In this document: positions 1-10,054 of the stretch, piece after piece
Position numbering within the stretch: the stretch's first letter is position 1
Layout: the number at the start of each line of letters is the position of its first letter
NCBI RefSeq assembly: GCF_048544455.1
Contig: NC_133530.1
Location: forward strand, 17,475,748 to 17,539,747
Source of the DNA: Silene latifolia
Lineage: Eukaryota; Streptophyta; Magnoliopsida; Caryophyllales; Caryophyllaceae
Direction: 5' to 3'
Length of the DNA stretch: 64,000 bases
Position numbers and translations under genes: made by a program
The notes under the pieces: generated by a model
What the model saw: only the letters and a program-made list of their open reading frames with translations
The model's database searches: none
What the model was told of the DNA's origin: nothing

Positions 1-150
1 CAGTTCTTCCGATCCCTAATACCCTCCACACAACACTAAATTCAAGTTCTCAATACATCTCAGTTTTTCTGATCCCGAACACATTAGGCAAAACGCTAAA
101 ATCAAGCTTTCAATATATATCTCAGTTTTTCCGATCCCTAACACAGTACC
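1..150. repeat. Tandem repeat of about 61 bp, 2.5 copies
   Basis: Three successive blocks start with a cagttYttcYgatcc motif, at 1, 61 and 123. The first two are complete (60 and 62 bp) and both end in caataYatct-like sequence. The third decays after about 25 bp. The array may extend off the left edge. Confidence 0.7.
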
Positions 151-368
151 GAAAGTAAACATACTTTGACTCATCATAAATTACCTAAATCACCAATATT
201 CAATTCATAAACATACTGAACTAATGCCGCATCAAAACAAACAGTAATTGAATTCGACAAACACCTAACAAAACAATTGAAATCGAAAAAATGCAATCAA
301 TCACGTCTAATTCCAGAAAAAAAATCAAGAAAACACAAGAAAAGAGCAATTTTCCAAGGGATTTGACA

Positions 369-463
369 TACACGCTGAAAATGCCGGTCGTTAGCAAATC
401 GGACAGCGGATTCGATACCGAAACCTGAAGCTGAAGAGAAACCGCAGGAGCCGGTGAATGCAT
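369..463 (-). CDS. Possible first coding exon of an unidentified gene
   Basis: On the minus strand an ATG at 463 opens a frame starting MHSPAPAVSLQLQVSV, with noticeably higher GC than its surroundings, followed by TTCAGC then GTGTATG, which could be a splice donor. The upstream minus-strand sequence (about 470-650) is GC-richer and leader-like. I do not recognise the peptide. The frame also stays open further in both directions. The continuation would have to lie off the left edge, so this may be chance. Confidence 0.2.
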
Positions 464-855
464 CTTGAGAAGAAGCATGTGAATTCCATTCGAAAACGAC
501 CACCACACCTCATAAACACCAAGTCGAAACCCAGAAAACACACAATCACCACCGCGCGAAACACCAAATAAGGTGTTTTCGGGGGCGGATAGGAGATTTC
601 GGTGGCGGCTGGATGTCTTCTAGGGTTTTGATTGGGTGTTTATGAGGTGTAGTGGGGGTTTCGAATTCGCACAATTAACTCAGATCAAATGAAGATTCTT
701 TGAATTTCGTTTATCGTTCACATCCGCAAGGATGTTATAGGTTGATCAAATCAACCTAGTTTCTTAAAAAAAAAAAAAAAAAAAACCTCAGATCACATGA
801 CTGTGTTTCCGACTAAAGAGTGTTTCCGACTAATGAGTCTATCTAGTGTTAATGG

Positions 856-1226
856 AAAGGTAAGATTATTGGTAAGTCTTAAGACAAGACTCGACTATCA
901 ATAATCTAGCAAAATTTTAACAAAGTCGTAAGTTGAGTATAATACTTAACTTTAACTTAAAACTTTGAGAGTCTTGAAGCCACATCCAAAGAAAAGTATC
1001 CAATGAATGGATCACATGTGTGATTTTTTTTTGTTATTTTTTTTTAAAGTGTAAAAAAAAAGAAGTGAAATGGAAAAATAAGGTTTGAGGTGAGTCTGAC
1101 TGATAATGTATGGAGTCTCAAGTAAGTCTGAGATGAGTCTTAACAATATAAAAATAATAAAAGTTAGTGAAAATCTGATGTGGCAGAGTTTTAAGACTTT
1201 GGGAGTCTGACTGATAATCTCACCCT
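856..1226. mobile_element. MITE copy 1 with gtctta-rich terminal repeats
   Basis: Left end aaaggtaagattattgg and right end ctgataatctcaccct are imperfect inverted repeats. The interior is full of aagtcttaagac-type inverted motifs. A second copy of the same element begins about 100 bp downstream at 1328. No coding capacity. Superfamily not assigned because I could not find a clear target duplication. Confidence 0.65.
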
Positions 1227-1327
1227 AAGTTTTAAGGACAAATGTCTTGTAAGTCTCAAGGACAAAAGCAAGGCATGATAATAAATTAAGGGAAATATAT
1301 ACCATCAATATCACAACAATACAAGTT

Positions 1328-1395
1328 AAAGGTAAGATTATTGGTAGTCTTAAAACAAGACTTTGATAAGTCTTAAGACAAGACTCACTCAAGAC
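1328..1395. mobile_element. MITE copy 2, left part (interrupted)
   Basis: Starts like the MITE at 856-1226 (aaaggtaagattattgg) and matches it for about 65 bp, then is interrupted after actcaagac (1387-1395). The remaining part resumes at 7315. Aligning the two flanks on the uninterrupted copy shows that the sequence between them is an insertion. Confidence 0.7.
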
Positions 1396-2022
1396 GAAAA
1401 GGCTATATGTACACGGGGTGTACAAGGCCCTTTGTACACAGGCCTATAGTAGCATGACACGTGGAAAGGTGTGGGTTCCATACAGAATCTTTTTCAATTG
1501 TAATTTTTGGTACTAAAATCTGAAATATTTTGAATTTCAAATTTAAATTTAAGAAGTTGAATAGTCTTTCTTTATTTTTTATAATCTTTTTATTTTCTGC
1601 CAATATTTTTGGTTAATATTTTTATACTCTCTTATTTTTTAAATCATCATTTACCCAAACACACAATTTATTTACACTCCTATTTCTTCTCCCACCCACA
1701 TCACCCTCCACCACCAGCCGACCACCTTCACCCTCCACCGTAGCAACCCCACCGGCGTCCTGTTGCCGGCCAGCAGCTCCTACGCCGGCGACATCATCAA
1801 CCACCACAAACGGTGCCAATGACATCACCGACGACAAAAATCGAGATCTAAAAGCCAGCTCTACTTCCCAATTAATTAATACAAATAAAAATCGAGATCT
1901 TCTCCGATGAATCCATACACAAAATAATATCAACAAAGTAAAGAATTTATGCTTTTTTTTTCAATAGTTCATCCGCTAAATTCAATTCCAAGCAAAAATC
2001 TCTCAACACAAACAAATTAAAC

Positions 2023-2235
2023 ATGGCAAACAAAACCAACCCTTCATACCCAACATCTACAATTGATCCTTACAAATTTCTCCAACTCAAACAAAACCGA
2101 GACGGATCCTTAACAAGATTAACACAAACTCCGTCAACCCAAGCTTCATCTAATCCTAACTCTACTTCCCATGTTCTCACCAAAGACTGCCCTCTCAACC
2201 CGGTCGACAACACCTTCTTACGGTTAAATGGTTGA
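2023..2235 (+). pseudogene. Captured 5' fragment of a plant carboxylesterase (CXE) gene
   Basis: A 70-codon frame starts at ATG 2023. It contains IDPYKFLQL, RDGSLTRL and VLTKDCPLNPVDNTFLRL. This is the N-terminal pattern of plant alpha/beta-hydrolase carboxylesterases (DPY, then DG-x-hTR, then KDhPLNP-x-x-xTxhRhFhP), which hydrolyse small esters in the cytosol. Full-length members have about 310-340 residues, so only the first fifth is present. The frame stops right after the TFLRL strand, and the oxyanion-hole HGG motif and catalytic Ser-Asp-His are all absent. It lies inside the TIR element 1396-7305, which suggests gene-fragment capture by a MULE. Family assignment rests on recognised motifs only. 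Whether the fragment is transcribed cannot be seen. Confidence 0.7.
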
Positions 2236-2239
2236 TTTT

Positions 2240-2998
2240 GATAATTATTTTATTGAATTGATTAGTTTGTGGGTTATATTAATTTAATGTTTGATTGTGG
2301 AAGTAGAAGGATGAATTTAGAATAATGGTGGGAGTGAGTTTTTACAGCAATGAGGGAGGAGGAATTTGGATAGTATAGGGTAACTTGCTTCTAGTGTGGT
2401 GGTGGCTGGCGGTACGGTGGTATGTGGTGTTGGAAGGTGGGCGGCGTGGTGTTGATGTCAGTGGAATCCAGTGGTGGTAGTTGGTGGTTGTATTAAAGGA
2501 ATGACTTGAATCTAGAGATTGAGCCATTTAGGCCTTATGAATAACGATGTCGATATTGCGATAAGCCGATAAACACAATCAAGCAATCATAATATGTAAT
2601 AATATTATGTTTTTCGACATGATATGAACGATAATGTGATACTCCATAATACAACGGTATAATTCGGATGATAATATGAAATAATACAAATTAGACTAAT
2701 TTTATCCATAAAATATTATATTAAACGTATAAACTTTACACAATATATTAAATATAGAATTAATTAAATTAATTTTGTATATTTAACTAAATATAAGTTG
2801 GGTTAACTAAAAATTTTTAGCCTTGACTATAGTTATCTTATTTAACTACCATATATTTTGTTAACTATACAAACTACTTAAAGTTAACTTAAAATAACTA
2901 AAATAGAAGTAAAGATAGTGAAAGTACAAAAAAACTTTATAACACTATTAAATAGTATAACATATCCCTTTAATTTAAAGTTGTAAGTACAAAAAATA
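2240..2998. other. MULE interior, AT-rich filler
   Basis: A tract with repeated ggtggt/gtggcgg (about 2390-2490) is followed by AT-rich sequence with no frame, repeat or RNA gene that I recognise. Confidence 0.4.
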
Positions 2999-3520
2999 TC
3001 AACCTCAAAAAAATAATAATACAGATAAGACTTTTACGATCCTGAACGATCATACCATCGTTCATCGATCATATACGATCATGTACGATCTTATGTGGCT
3101 TAACCAATTTATACTTTGAAACGTATAAAAATGGAGAATAAGTTCAAAAACAGACATAATAAGTCAGCTAAATATCAATCTCAAAAAAAAAAAAAAAAAA
3201 TACAGATAAGACTTTTACGATTCTGAATGATCCTACCGTCGTTCATCGAGCATATACGATCTTATGTGGCTTAACCAATTTATACTTTGAAACGTATAAA
3301 AATGGAAAATAAGTTCAAAAATAGACATAATAAGTCAGTTAAATATCAACCTCAAAAAAATAATAATACAGATAAGACTTTTACGATTCTGAATGATCTT
3401 ACCATCGTTCATCGATCATATACGATCATGTACGCTCTTATGTGGCTTAACCAATTTATACTTTGAAACGTATAACAATGGAGAATAAGTTCAAAAACAG
3501 ACACAATAAGTCAGCTAAAT
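2999..3520. repeat. Tandem repeat, three copies of about 173 bp, with GATC motifs
   Basis: Three head-to-tail copies: about 3001-3176, 3177-3347 and 3348-3520. Each begins aaYctcaaaaaaa, runs through gataagacttttacgat, a cluster of overlapping acgatc/tcgatc motifs, then tggcttaaccaatttatac and aagtcagYtaaat. The copies differ mainly by small deletions in the GATC cluster. A diverged single relative, with the same preceding sequence, lies at about 4800-4990. Confidence 0.85.
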
Positions 3521-3765
3521 TGGAGTTTTGAAACAATTTTTGATAAAAGTACATTTTAGGAAAAAATTATATAAGGGAGTTAATTTTAAAAAACCGGATT
3601 TTAAAAGGGAGTGATTTTTTATTTACTTTAAACTGTATTAAATATTACATTATTAGAGTTAACGTAATTACATTAAAGTTATTTAAAACTAATCACTGAC
3701 ATTCATTTCTTTGAAATTACTTCATTAACCTTAATTAAATATTATTTATCTAAAGTTCATTAAAC

Positions 3766-3895
3766 TTACTTTAAAAAAGTTAAATTGATTAAAATTACCT
3801 TAATTAAAGTTAAATAAAAATAACTTAACTTTACTTTAAAAAAGTTGAATTGATTAAAATTACCTTAATTAAAGTTAAATAAAAAAAACTTAACT
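3766..3895. repeat. Direct duplication of about 63 bp
   Basis: Two adjacent near-identical copies contain ctttaaaaaagtt, gattgattaaaattacc-like sequence and aattaaagttaaataaaa. The surrounding 3640-3930 is composed of permutations of ttaactt/aagttaa and looks like decayed simple-sequence filler. Confidence 0.7.
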
Positions 3896-4062
3896 TAACT
3901 ATAGTTAGTTTAACTAACCTGAATTAAACTAAGAGCAACTACGTCAGTCCTAAAATAAACCAAACATAGAAAGCTGGAAATGGAATTAGACCGACGAGTC
4001 TGGCGTGGTTACTCTTAGTAGTAACTATAGTTCAGTTAAGTATATACCCTATAAACCCTTAA

Positions 4063-4318
4063 AAAATCCAACACTAAAATAAACCAAACCTAAAAATACT
4101 AAAACCTTAAAAATACCCAACCCTAAAGTAAACCAAACATAAAAACACTAAAACAAACCCTAAAAACAACCAACCCTAAAATAAGCCAAACCTAAAAATA
4201 CTAAAACAAACCCTAAAATAACCAACCCTAAAATAAACCAAACCTAAAAACACTAAAACCCTAAAAACACCCAACCTTAAAATAAACCAAACATAAAAAC
4301 ACTAAAACCCTAAAATGT
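4063..4318. repeat. Degenerate tandem array rich in telomere-like CCCTAAA
   Basis: About 250 bp made of variants of aaccctaaaataaacc, aaacctaaaaacac and taaaaccctaaa, with an approximate 55-65 bp higher-order period. CCCTAAA, the plant telomere heptamer, recurs but never in a perfect run. It lies inside the MULE. It may be a decayed interstitial telomere-like tract or just an A/C-biased tandem repeat. Confidence 0.6.
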
Positions 4319-4454
4319 GAAAAAGTAAATAAAAATGTTTTTTTTTTTTGTAAATAAAAATGTTATAGTATATGATATGAGAGTATATAAATTACTGAAT
4401 AAAATATGGATTAATAATATTATTATTGACATGAAAAATAATATAGATTTTAAT

Positions 4455-4545
4455 AAAAATTTCTCCAACTTTCCCTCCAAATCCAAAATTTTCCCTCCAG
4501 TATAACAAAATTTTCCCTCCAACTTTCCCTCCAAACACATGGCGG
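4455..4545. repeat. TTTCCCTCCA-rich block, internal copy
   Basis: Five occurrences of ttccctccaa-type decamers lie within 90 bp. A related block at 7130-7216, 90 bp inside the right end of the MULE, has the same composition and order (ttccctccaactttccctcc, then atccaaaat, then ccctccaaac). The two copies suggest an internal duplication or a second, nested element end at about 4.45-4.67 kb. Confidence 0.6.
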
Positions 4546-4669
4546 GCTACTACGGGCATAAGGTCGATATATGGATTGCTGAAATGGGGGATTTCTATTG
4601 GAGGAGAGGTGGTGGCGCGGATTAATGACGTGGCAGACACTGTACAATGGTACAATTTTTATGTACATA

Positions 4670-7120
4670 ATACGAGAGACGAATTTATGATACTAATTAA
4701 ATCAATGTGATATGGAACAATGACGTGTATGATACTAATTAAACATGAGTACTCATACATTAACATAAGTTTATGGTTTAAGTTAAATTAACTTTCATCT
4801 TATATATTAATTATTACATATCCTTTTAAAATAGAGTTATAAGTACAAAGAAACAACAACCTCACAAAATTAGAACACAAATAAATAAGACTTTTACGAT
4901 CTTGGACGATCCTACCATCGATCAGTATACGATTCTCGTATGATCAATATGTGATCCTACACGATCTTCCCTTTAACGATCCTACAATGACTTGTATTTA
5001 AGTAACTTAACTATTAGGCTCTGTTATTTTAAATTTGAAAAGAACCGAATCGAATCGAACTTAGACCTTTCTTTCATTTGAAAAAACTGAATTTGAATCG
5101 AAGCCTAACTTAATGGAATTGAGCTGAACTAAATCGAATTAACTTAATTGAAGATGATTTGATTAAAACTAACTTAATTCAAATTAAATAAACTTGACTT
5201 AACTTAAGTTAACTTAATAAATGTTTAAATAAACTTATATATCTTAACTTAATTAGTTTTAGTTAACTTAAAGTTGTTAAAATAAACTTAAGTTAGAGTA
5301 GTGAAGAGACATTGATTTATATATAAAAACATGTTTTTAAAAGGGAGGTATTTGAATTACAAATTATATAAAAAAAAATCGGTTATATAAATGAGTTAGT
5401 TATAATTTACTCTTAAACTAATTAAAATAACGGTGAAACTTAGAAGGGGAGGTGTGGATTGATGATATGGCGTACTACTAATGGGTGAAATGAGATAGTG
5501 TGGATTGATGATGTGGTGGACTACTAATGGGTGAAATGCAAAGGTGTGGATTGATAATCAATCGGCTCGGGTTTCGGTTCCGCTCTGTTAACCAATAGGT
5601 CAATATGTTTGATTAGGTCGAGACTGGTTCGGTTTTGGGTCACTCATGGGATCAATAATTTGTATTCCCGACCCGATCCAACCAAACCCGACTTATGAAG
5701 TCTATATGAATCGTTTTCCACTTTTTGGATCGTATATAATGATCGTTCGACCTGGCGATTTAGATATTAATCAAAGTTTTGGATTGATACATCTGACTTA
5801 ATAATGAAGTAATTAAATCAAATGATGGTCGAAAAACAAATTTTAATGATTTAAAATTGAAGTATACGATAAACTTGCAAGACCCGATAGACCTAACCCA
5901 AACCCGACCTAACTCGATACATTATTTGACCGAAATAACCCTACCTGATAACAATTTGACTCCACCCGAAAGGCTAGGATGACCCGAGATGGCTTGACCC
6001 GACTTTACTTGACTCAAATCCGACCTAAGTTAACCCGATTGTTATCTCATAATATGACCTTCAAACTTCATAGTCCATACATCTTCATCTTTAACAATTT
6101 CTTTTAACAATATTACCAATACCATTCACTTATTCAATCAAGAACAACAATTCAAGATGACATTTTATTTTCTTTAATTTTCCATTCATTTAGTTTACTT
6201 TCTTATTATAGGTGATAATTTATATGAATGGGTACCAAATTATTGGAGATTAATTGAAATTACTACCAAAAATCTAGATTAAGCTTTGAGAATGAGTAAT
6301 TAATTGATGCACAACTATGTACCAAAAAACAAATTGATTCATCAAGTGGCGGTGGATCATACCACCTAGCAAATAAATCAATCAATTAGAATATTGAATC
6401 ACTGCGGACCATCGATACACCTTAAACTTCTCCACCACCACGGCCAATCTGACCCACAAAGACACAATAATTCATATGATTTTTAATCAATTCTCACTGC
6501 TATTATTTAATACATGATCATCGAAGATGCAACAGACGTCCAGATTCGGCTTTGCTTCTAACTTGAATAGAAGCTGTTGATCAGCGGTTTGGAATAAATT
6601 GTTTTTTGTTGGGATGAATAAGCCGCGACGGAATCATATATAAAAGCAATTTGGTGTGAGATTTAAGATGGGTATAATATGTGGTGTCATTTGGGGATTT
6701 TGACGATTATGATTAATCGGTTGCTAGATGGTTGATGAGGGACTATGTGGGACGATGGAGGAGAAAAGGAGTGAAAAGGGTTATTTATATTTATAAACCA
6801 ACAATAATTCATTAAGTTTATAAAACCAACGCCCAGATTTGACCGGAGACGTCGGAGATGATCGGAAATTAGAGCTTGGTGGACGGTGGTCGCATGTGTT
6901 TCCTGGTGGGAGAAACGGGTTGTTGGCGGTGGTCAAATGATTAACAACGGAGGAGTAAGGCGGGGGAGATCGACGGTACATAGATTGTTTTTTTTTTTTT
7001 TTTAGAGGTTGTTGGATACAATATAATTATAATATAAAGTCTAATGATTTTGTTATAAGGTTTTATCATCAATAATTATAATAAAAAAACTTTTAATTAT
7101 AATAAAAAGACTTTTAATAT
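4670..7120. other. MULE interior with no recognised gene
   Basis: Holds the diverged GATC-rich relative (about 4800-4990), AT-rich filler of aacttaa/ttaagtt permutations (4990-5430), a 57-bp direct repeat (5440-5556), runs of acccgac/gacccga (5570-6050) and an unremarkable tract to 6980. Six-frame translations here are short and compositionally random. Confidence 0.5.
5440..5556. repeat. Tandem repeat, two copies of about 57 bp
   Basis: The motif gtgtggattgatgat, then ggY-ggactactaatgggtgaaatg, occurs twice in tandem, with a third start at about 5540. No coding meaning seen. Confidence 0.6.
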
Positions 7121-7314
7121 TCTTAATAAAATTTCCCTCCAACTTTCCCTCCTAATCCAAAATCTCCCTCCAAAGCTGTAAAAATTTCCCTCCTAGTTTC
7201 CCTCCAAACAAAAAATGGAATCTTTATTGGTCTTGCCATGTGTCGCATTATTACTAGTCAGTGTACAAAGACCTTGTACACCCCGTGTATTCCTAGCATC
7301 TTTGCACTCAAGAC

Positions 7315-7865
7315 TACCAATAATCTATCTAAATCTTAACAAAGTCTTAAGTTGAGTTTTGGAAATCTAAGACTCAACTTAAGACTCAGTTAATAGATCC
7401 TACAACCAGTTGTACCCAATTGTATGCTCTAGAATCCGAGCTATATAATAAAGTTTTCGAGTTTTGTTTTAAAGAAGTCGAGCTATACCATAAAATTTCT
7501 GAATTCACTCACTTAAACATAAAAAAAATTAACTTTAAGAAAACTCAATAAAATTACACATAAGCTCGATAAGATATAACTTGGTTGTATGATGCTATTG
7601 TACCACTGGAGGTATAATGTTATTTGTGCTTAAGACTTTGGATGAGTCTTGACCCCACCGTAAAGGAAAATTACCCAATGACTGAATCTCATGCGTCATT
7701 TCCTTTTTGTGAAAAAAAAAGGAGTAAAGTGGAAAAGTAGAGTCTGATGGATAATGTATAAAGTCCGAGGTAAGTCTGAATAATAAAGAAATAATAAAAA
7801 GTTAGTGGAAAGCTGACGTGACAGAGTCTTAAGACTTGAGAGAGTCTTACTGATAATCTCACCCT
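7315..7865. mobile_element. MITE copy 2, right part
   Basis: Resumes the element split by the MULE. It matches 890-1226 in order (taatctatctaaatc-like, aacaaagtcttaagttgag, then agtcttactgataatctcaccct). It carries an extra stretch of about 230 bp (7390-7620) that copy 1 lacks. Confidence 0.65.
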
Positions 7866-7867
7866 AA

Positions 7868-8182
7868 GGCCTCGTTTGGTTCATACCGGAATTGAATTGA
7901 TGTGTTAATCTGCAATGCACGTGATTTAAACTCCTACATCAAAATTCACATGAATTGCAATAATATGTTTGGTTGCTCATACTGGAGTTTATTTCCTAGG
8001 AGTTTCCAATAACCATGGGGGGGTAGGTAGTTCAATTCCCCCATCATGTAGGAGTTGGAAACTCCCATGGAGTTTGAAACTCCCCCATTTTATAAAAAAT
8101 GGGGTAACCAAACAATCTCCCAAAACCACAATTTATGGGATTTTAGAATTCCCATGAATTGGGTGGGCAACCAAACGAGACC
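7868..8182. mobile_element. Tourist-like (PIF/Harbinger) MITE, 315 bp
   Basis: Terminal inverted repeats are ggcctcgtttggtt on the left and aaccaaacgagacc on the right, flanked by the 3-bp duplication taa (7865-7867 and 8183-8185). TIR style and 3-bp TAA target site are the hallmarks of Tourist MITEs. The interior repeats ggaatt, ccatggg and cccat motifs in inverted orientation. No coding capacity. Confidence 0.8.
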
Positions 8183-8185
8183 TAA

Positions 8186-8842
8186 GTCTCGAGACATGTT
8201 CTATTCACCATCTCACATTCATGAATCATGAGTGACGTTAGTCATTTGGGGTGGCGTTATGCCTTTTATAAAATAATAATGTAGTCTCATTTTCAAAGTT
8301 TCGATCTTTATAATGTCTACACATTAGAAAATAGACGAGTACATTGTTCCATATTATAATCTTTTTTTGACAAACGGAAAGGAAGTGTTTTACCTCATAG
8401 TAGCATGACTCACATAGCCATACTCAGAACGTGTCCATTTTCTCTCCATTTCCTAAAAAGAAATGGAGAGATAAAGTTCATATCAATGGTCCGAAATGCA
8501 TTTTGAAAACATTCAACAGTTTTAAATTTACGCATAAAGATAAAGAAAAATAAGAATAAAAGGGAAAATTATTATTTAAAAAGATTGTGAGAGGAAATAG
8601 AGAGCTACAATCTAAAACATGGTAACATAGAACATCGAAATACATTCTAATAAACTATAAATGGTGAGAAAACTTCGCCAGGTATCAACAACATGTTGGC
8701 GAAGTACGGCAGAATGGGCACGAGAATCATCACCTACAACATCAACAATTCCTTTGACTCCCTTAAACCATCGTCGTGCCATTTGAGTAGACAAACAACG
8801 AAAATAAGATGCACTTATGCCACAAATGCGTAAAAAAGAAAT
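8186..8842. other. Intergenic, nothing recognised
   Basis: No repeat, RNA gene or protein motif recognised. A minus-strand frame across 8612-8800 is open for about 80 codons but has no identifiable domain. Confidence 0.4.
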
Positions 8843-8851
8843 GTGAAGAGA

Positions 8852-9512
8852 AGGGAAATGTGTCGTTTGTGCCACAGGTAGAAATGTGTCGTTTGTGCCA
8901 CAGGTTTTCTACAGTTCTTTCTCCAAGACCGTTGCTGCGAACTTACAGGTATTCCAAGGGAAAGTGGGCAGAAATAACAAGGAAACCACTTATGGATTGG
9001 GAAATGAATCAATTGACTCACGACAACTAGCGATACACGATGGTCACCCGACGTATATGGTGGGGGGCCGTAACCACTGTATGGTGACACGTGTGAAGGT
9101 TGACGCTAGTTGGGAAAAGAATTACGATGCTGCGATTGGATGGATCGCCTATAGTAGCTCAGGCTCGGTGATTACTCATAGAAGCATAAGAATGAGAGCT
9201 GAGTCGGCATTGCAAGCTGAAGCATCAGGAATCTGGGACGTTTTGAAATGGGCTTGCAATAGTGGGCAGCTGCACCTTGAAGTTTCGTCGGACTGTTTGC
9301 AACACCAGATTGCTGGGGTCGAGAAGGGAAATCATATCATCAAGGGCATTCTTGAGGAAATTCAGAAACTTTATGTTTGCTTTCACTGTTTGTGTTTCAA
9401 TTTTATTCCTAGGCACTTAAATATGTTAGCGGCTCGACATGCCATGAGAATGTAGAACCTTTCTTTACCGTTGCCAAAAAAAAAAAAACAAAAAAAAAAA
9501 AAAAAAAAAAAA
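8852..9512 (+). mobile_element. 5'-truncated L1-type LINE, 3' end with poly(A)
   Basis: A plus-strand segment encodes the C-terminal RNase H-like domain found at the end of plant L1-type LINE polyproteins and ends in a poly(A) tract (about 9475-9512). A short direct repeat gtgaagaga flanks it (8843-8851 and 9513-9521), the expected target duplication. Near the 5' end a 24-bp segment (gaaatgtgtcgtttgtgccac core) occurs twice in tandem (about 8857-8904). Nearly all of ORF2 (endonuclease and reverse transcriptase) is missing. It lies 540 bp beyond the stop codon of NLR-1. Confidence 0.75.
9085..9455 (+). pseudogene. LINE RNase H-like domain (RVT_3 type) remnant
   Basis: The frame contains VKVDASW (first catalytic Asp), LQAEASGIWDVLKWA (catalytic Glu) and LEVSSDCLQ (second Asp), and ends FNFIPRHLNMLAARHAMRM where family members have a pattern like VPRxxNxxADxLA. 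The final acidic residue is therefore missing. Known role of the family: degrading the RNA strand of the hybrid during reverse transcription. This copy is only the C-terminal domain and is presumably non-functional. Confidence 0.7.
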
Positions 9513-9521
9513 GTGAAGAGA

Positions 9522-10054
9522 GACAAAATCGTCTTCCTCCAATGGAGAAAACTCCCCCTACATCTCCATGTTGTAGTTAATGTACAAGTACTCTGTTCAC
9601 CATAATTAAAAGACAGACATCAAAACACTGTATATTCCATTACAATGCAACTAGAAGTAATGCTTTATGAAAGTAATCTTTGATACAAAGACAAAAATAT
9701 ATACATTTATACACACATTTTCTCTATAGTTAAAATCCAATGACTTTCCACATTGTATGAATAACATAAAAAAAAAAAAAAAAAATGAAGAATGTTGTGT
9801 ACACCAGGTGAAAGATGACCCCCACATTATTTCTACTTACAAACATTACAAAATTCAAGGCTAATCAATGACAATGAACATGTTGCCTTGAGAGATTTGA
9901 GAATGAGGTATACATGGGTCGTGCTAACGCTACTCGGAAATCCCTTCTGCCACTCGATTTTTGTCAGTACGGGATTAAAATAACGCAACATATTCTCCCA
10001 CAAACTGACTGGCAGAAGAGATTTTCGAGTGACATTACCATTACCCTATATATA
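9522..10054. other. 3' flank of NLR-1
   Basis: AT-rich, with poly(A) runs at about 9768-9785. It should include the 3' UTR of NLR-1, which is transcribed toward lower coordinates. I see no independent gene. Confidence 0.4.

Larger units (their letters stand above)
1396..7305. mobile_element. 5.9 kb Mutator-like (Pack-MULE-like) element, non-autonomous
   Basis: Terminal inverted repeats are visible: the left end contains acacggggtgtacaagg (about 1411-1427) and the right end carries its reverse complement (about 7265-7288), followed on both sides by a tttgtacac-type block. The element is flanked by the 9-bp duplication actcaagac (1387-1395 and 7306-7314; 10 bp if the preceding c is counted), as expected for Mutator superfamily insertions. 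Without it the interrupted MITE reads through. There is no transposase frame. The interior holds a carboxylesterase gene fragment (2023-2235), a GC-rich stretch (about 1690-1840), tandem repeats and AT-rich filler. Both captured host sequence and later insertions may be present. Confidence 0.7.

Noticed and set aside
1622-1936. Minus-strand frame of 104 codons with a Val/Gly-rich stretch
   Set aside because: Composition follows a short GC-rich island in the MULE; no start context, homology or splice signals.
2999-3520. Regular repeats considered as a CRISPR-like array
   Set aside because: Units are about 173 bp and fully homologous, with no unique spacers, in eukaryotic DNA; an ordinary tandem repeat.
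4063-4318. True telomere end
   Set aside because: Heptamers are scattered and degenerate, and the tract is internal to a transposon.
8612-8875. Minus-strand 87-codon frame as a gene exon
   Set aside because: No recognised motif, and it runs into the LINE target site; kept only as an unexplained open stretch.
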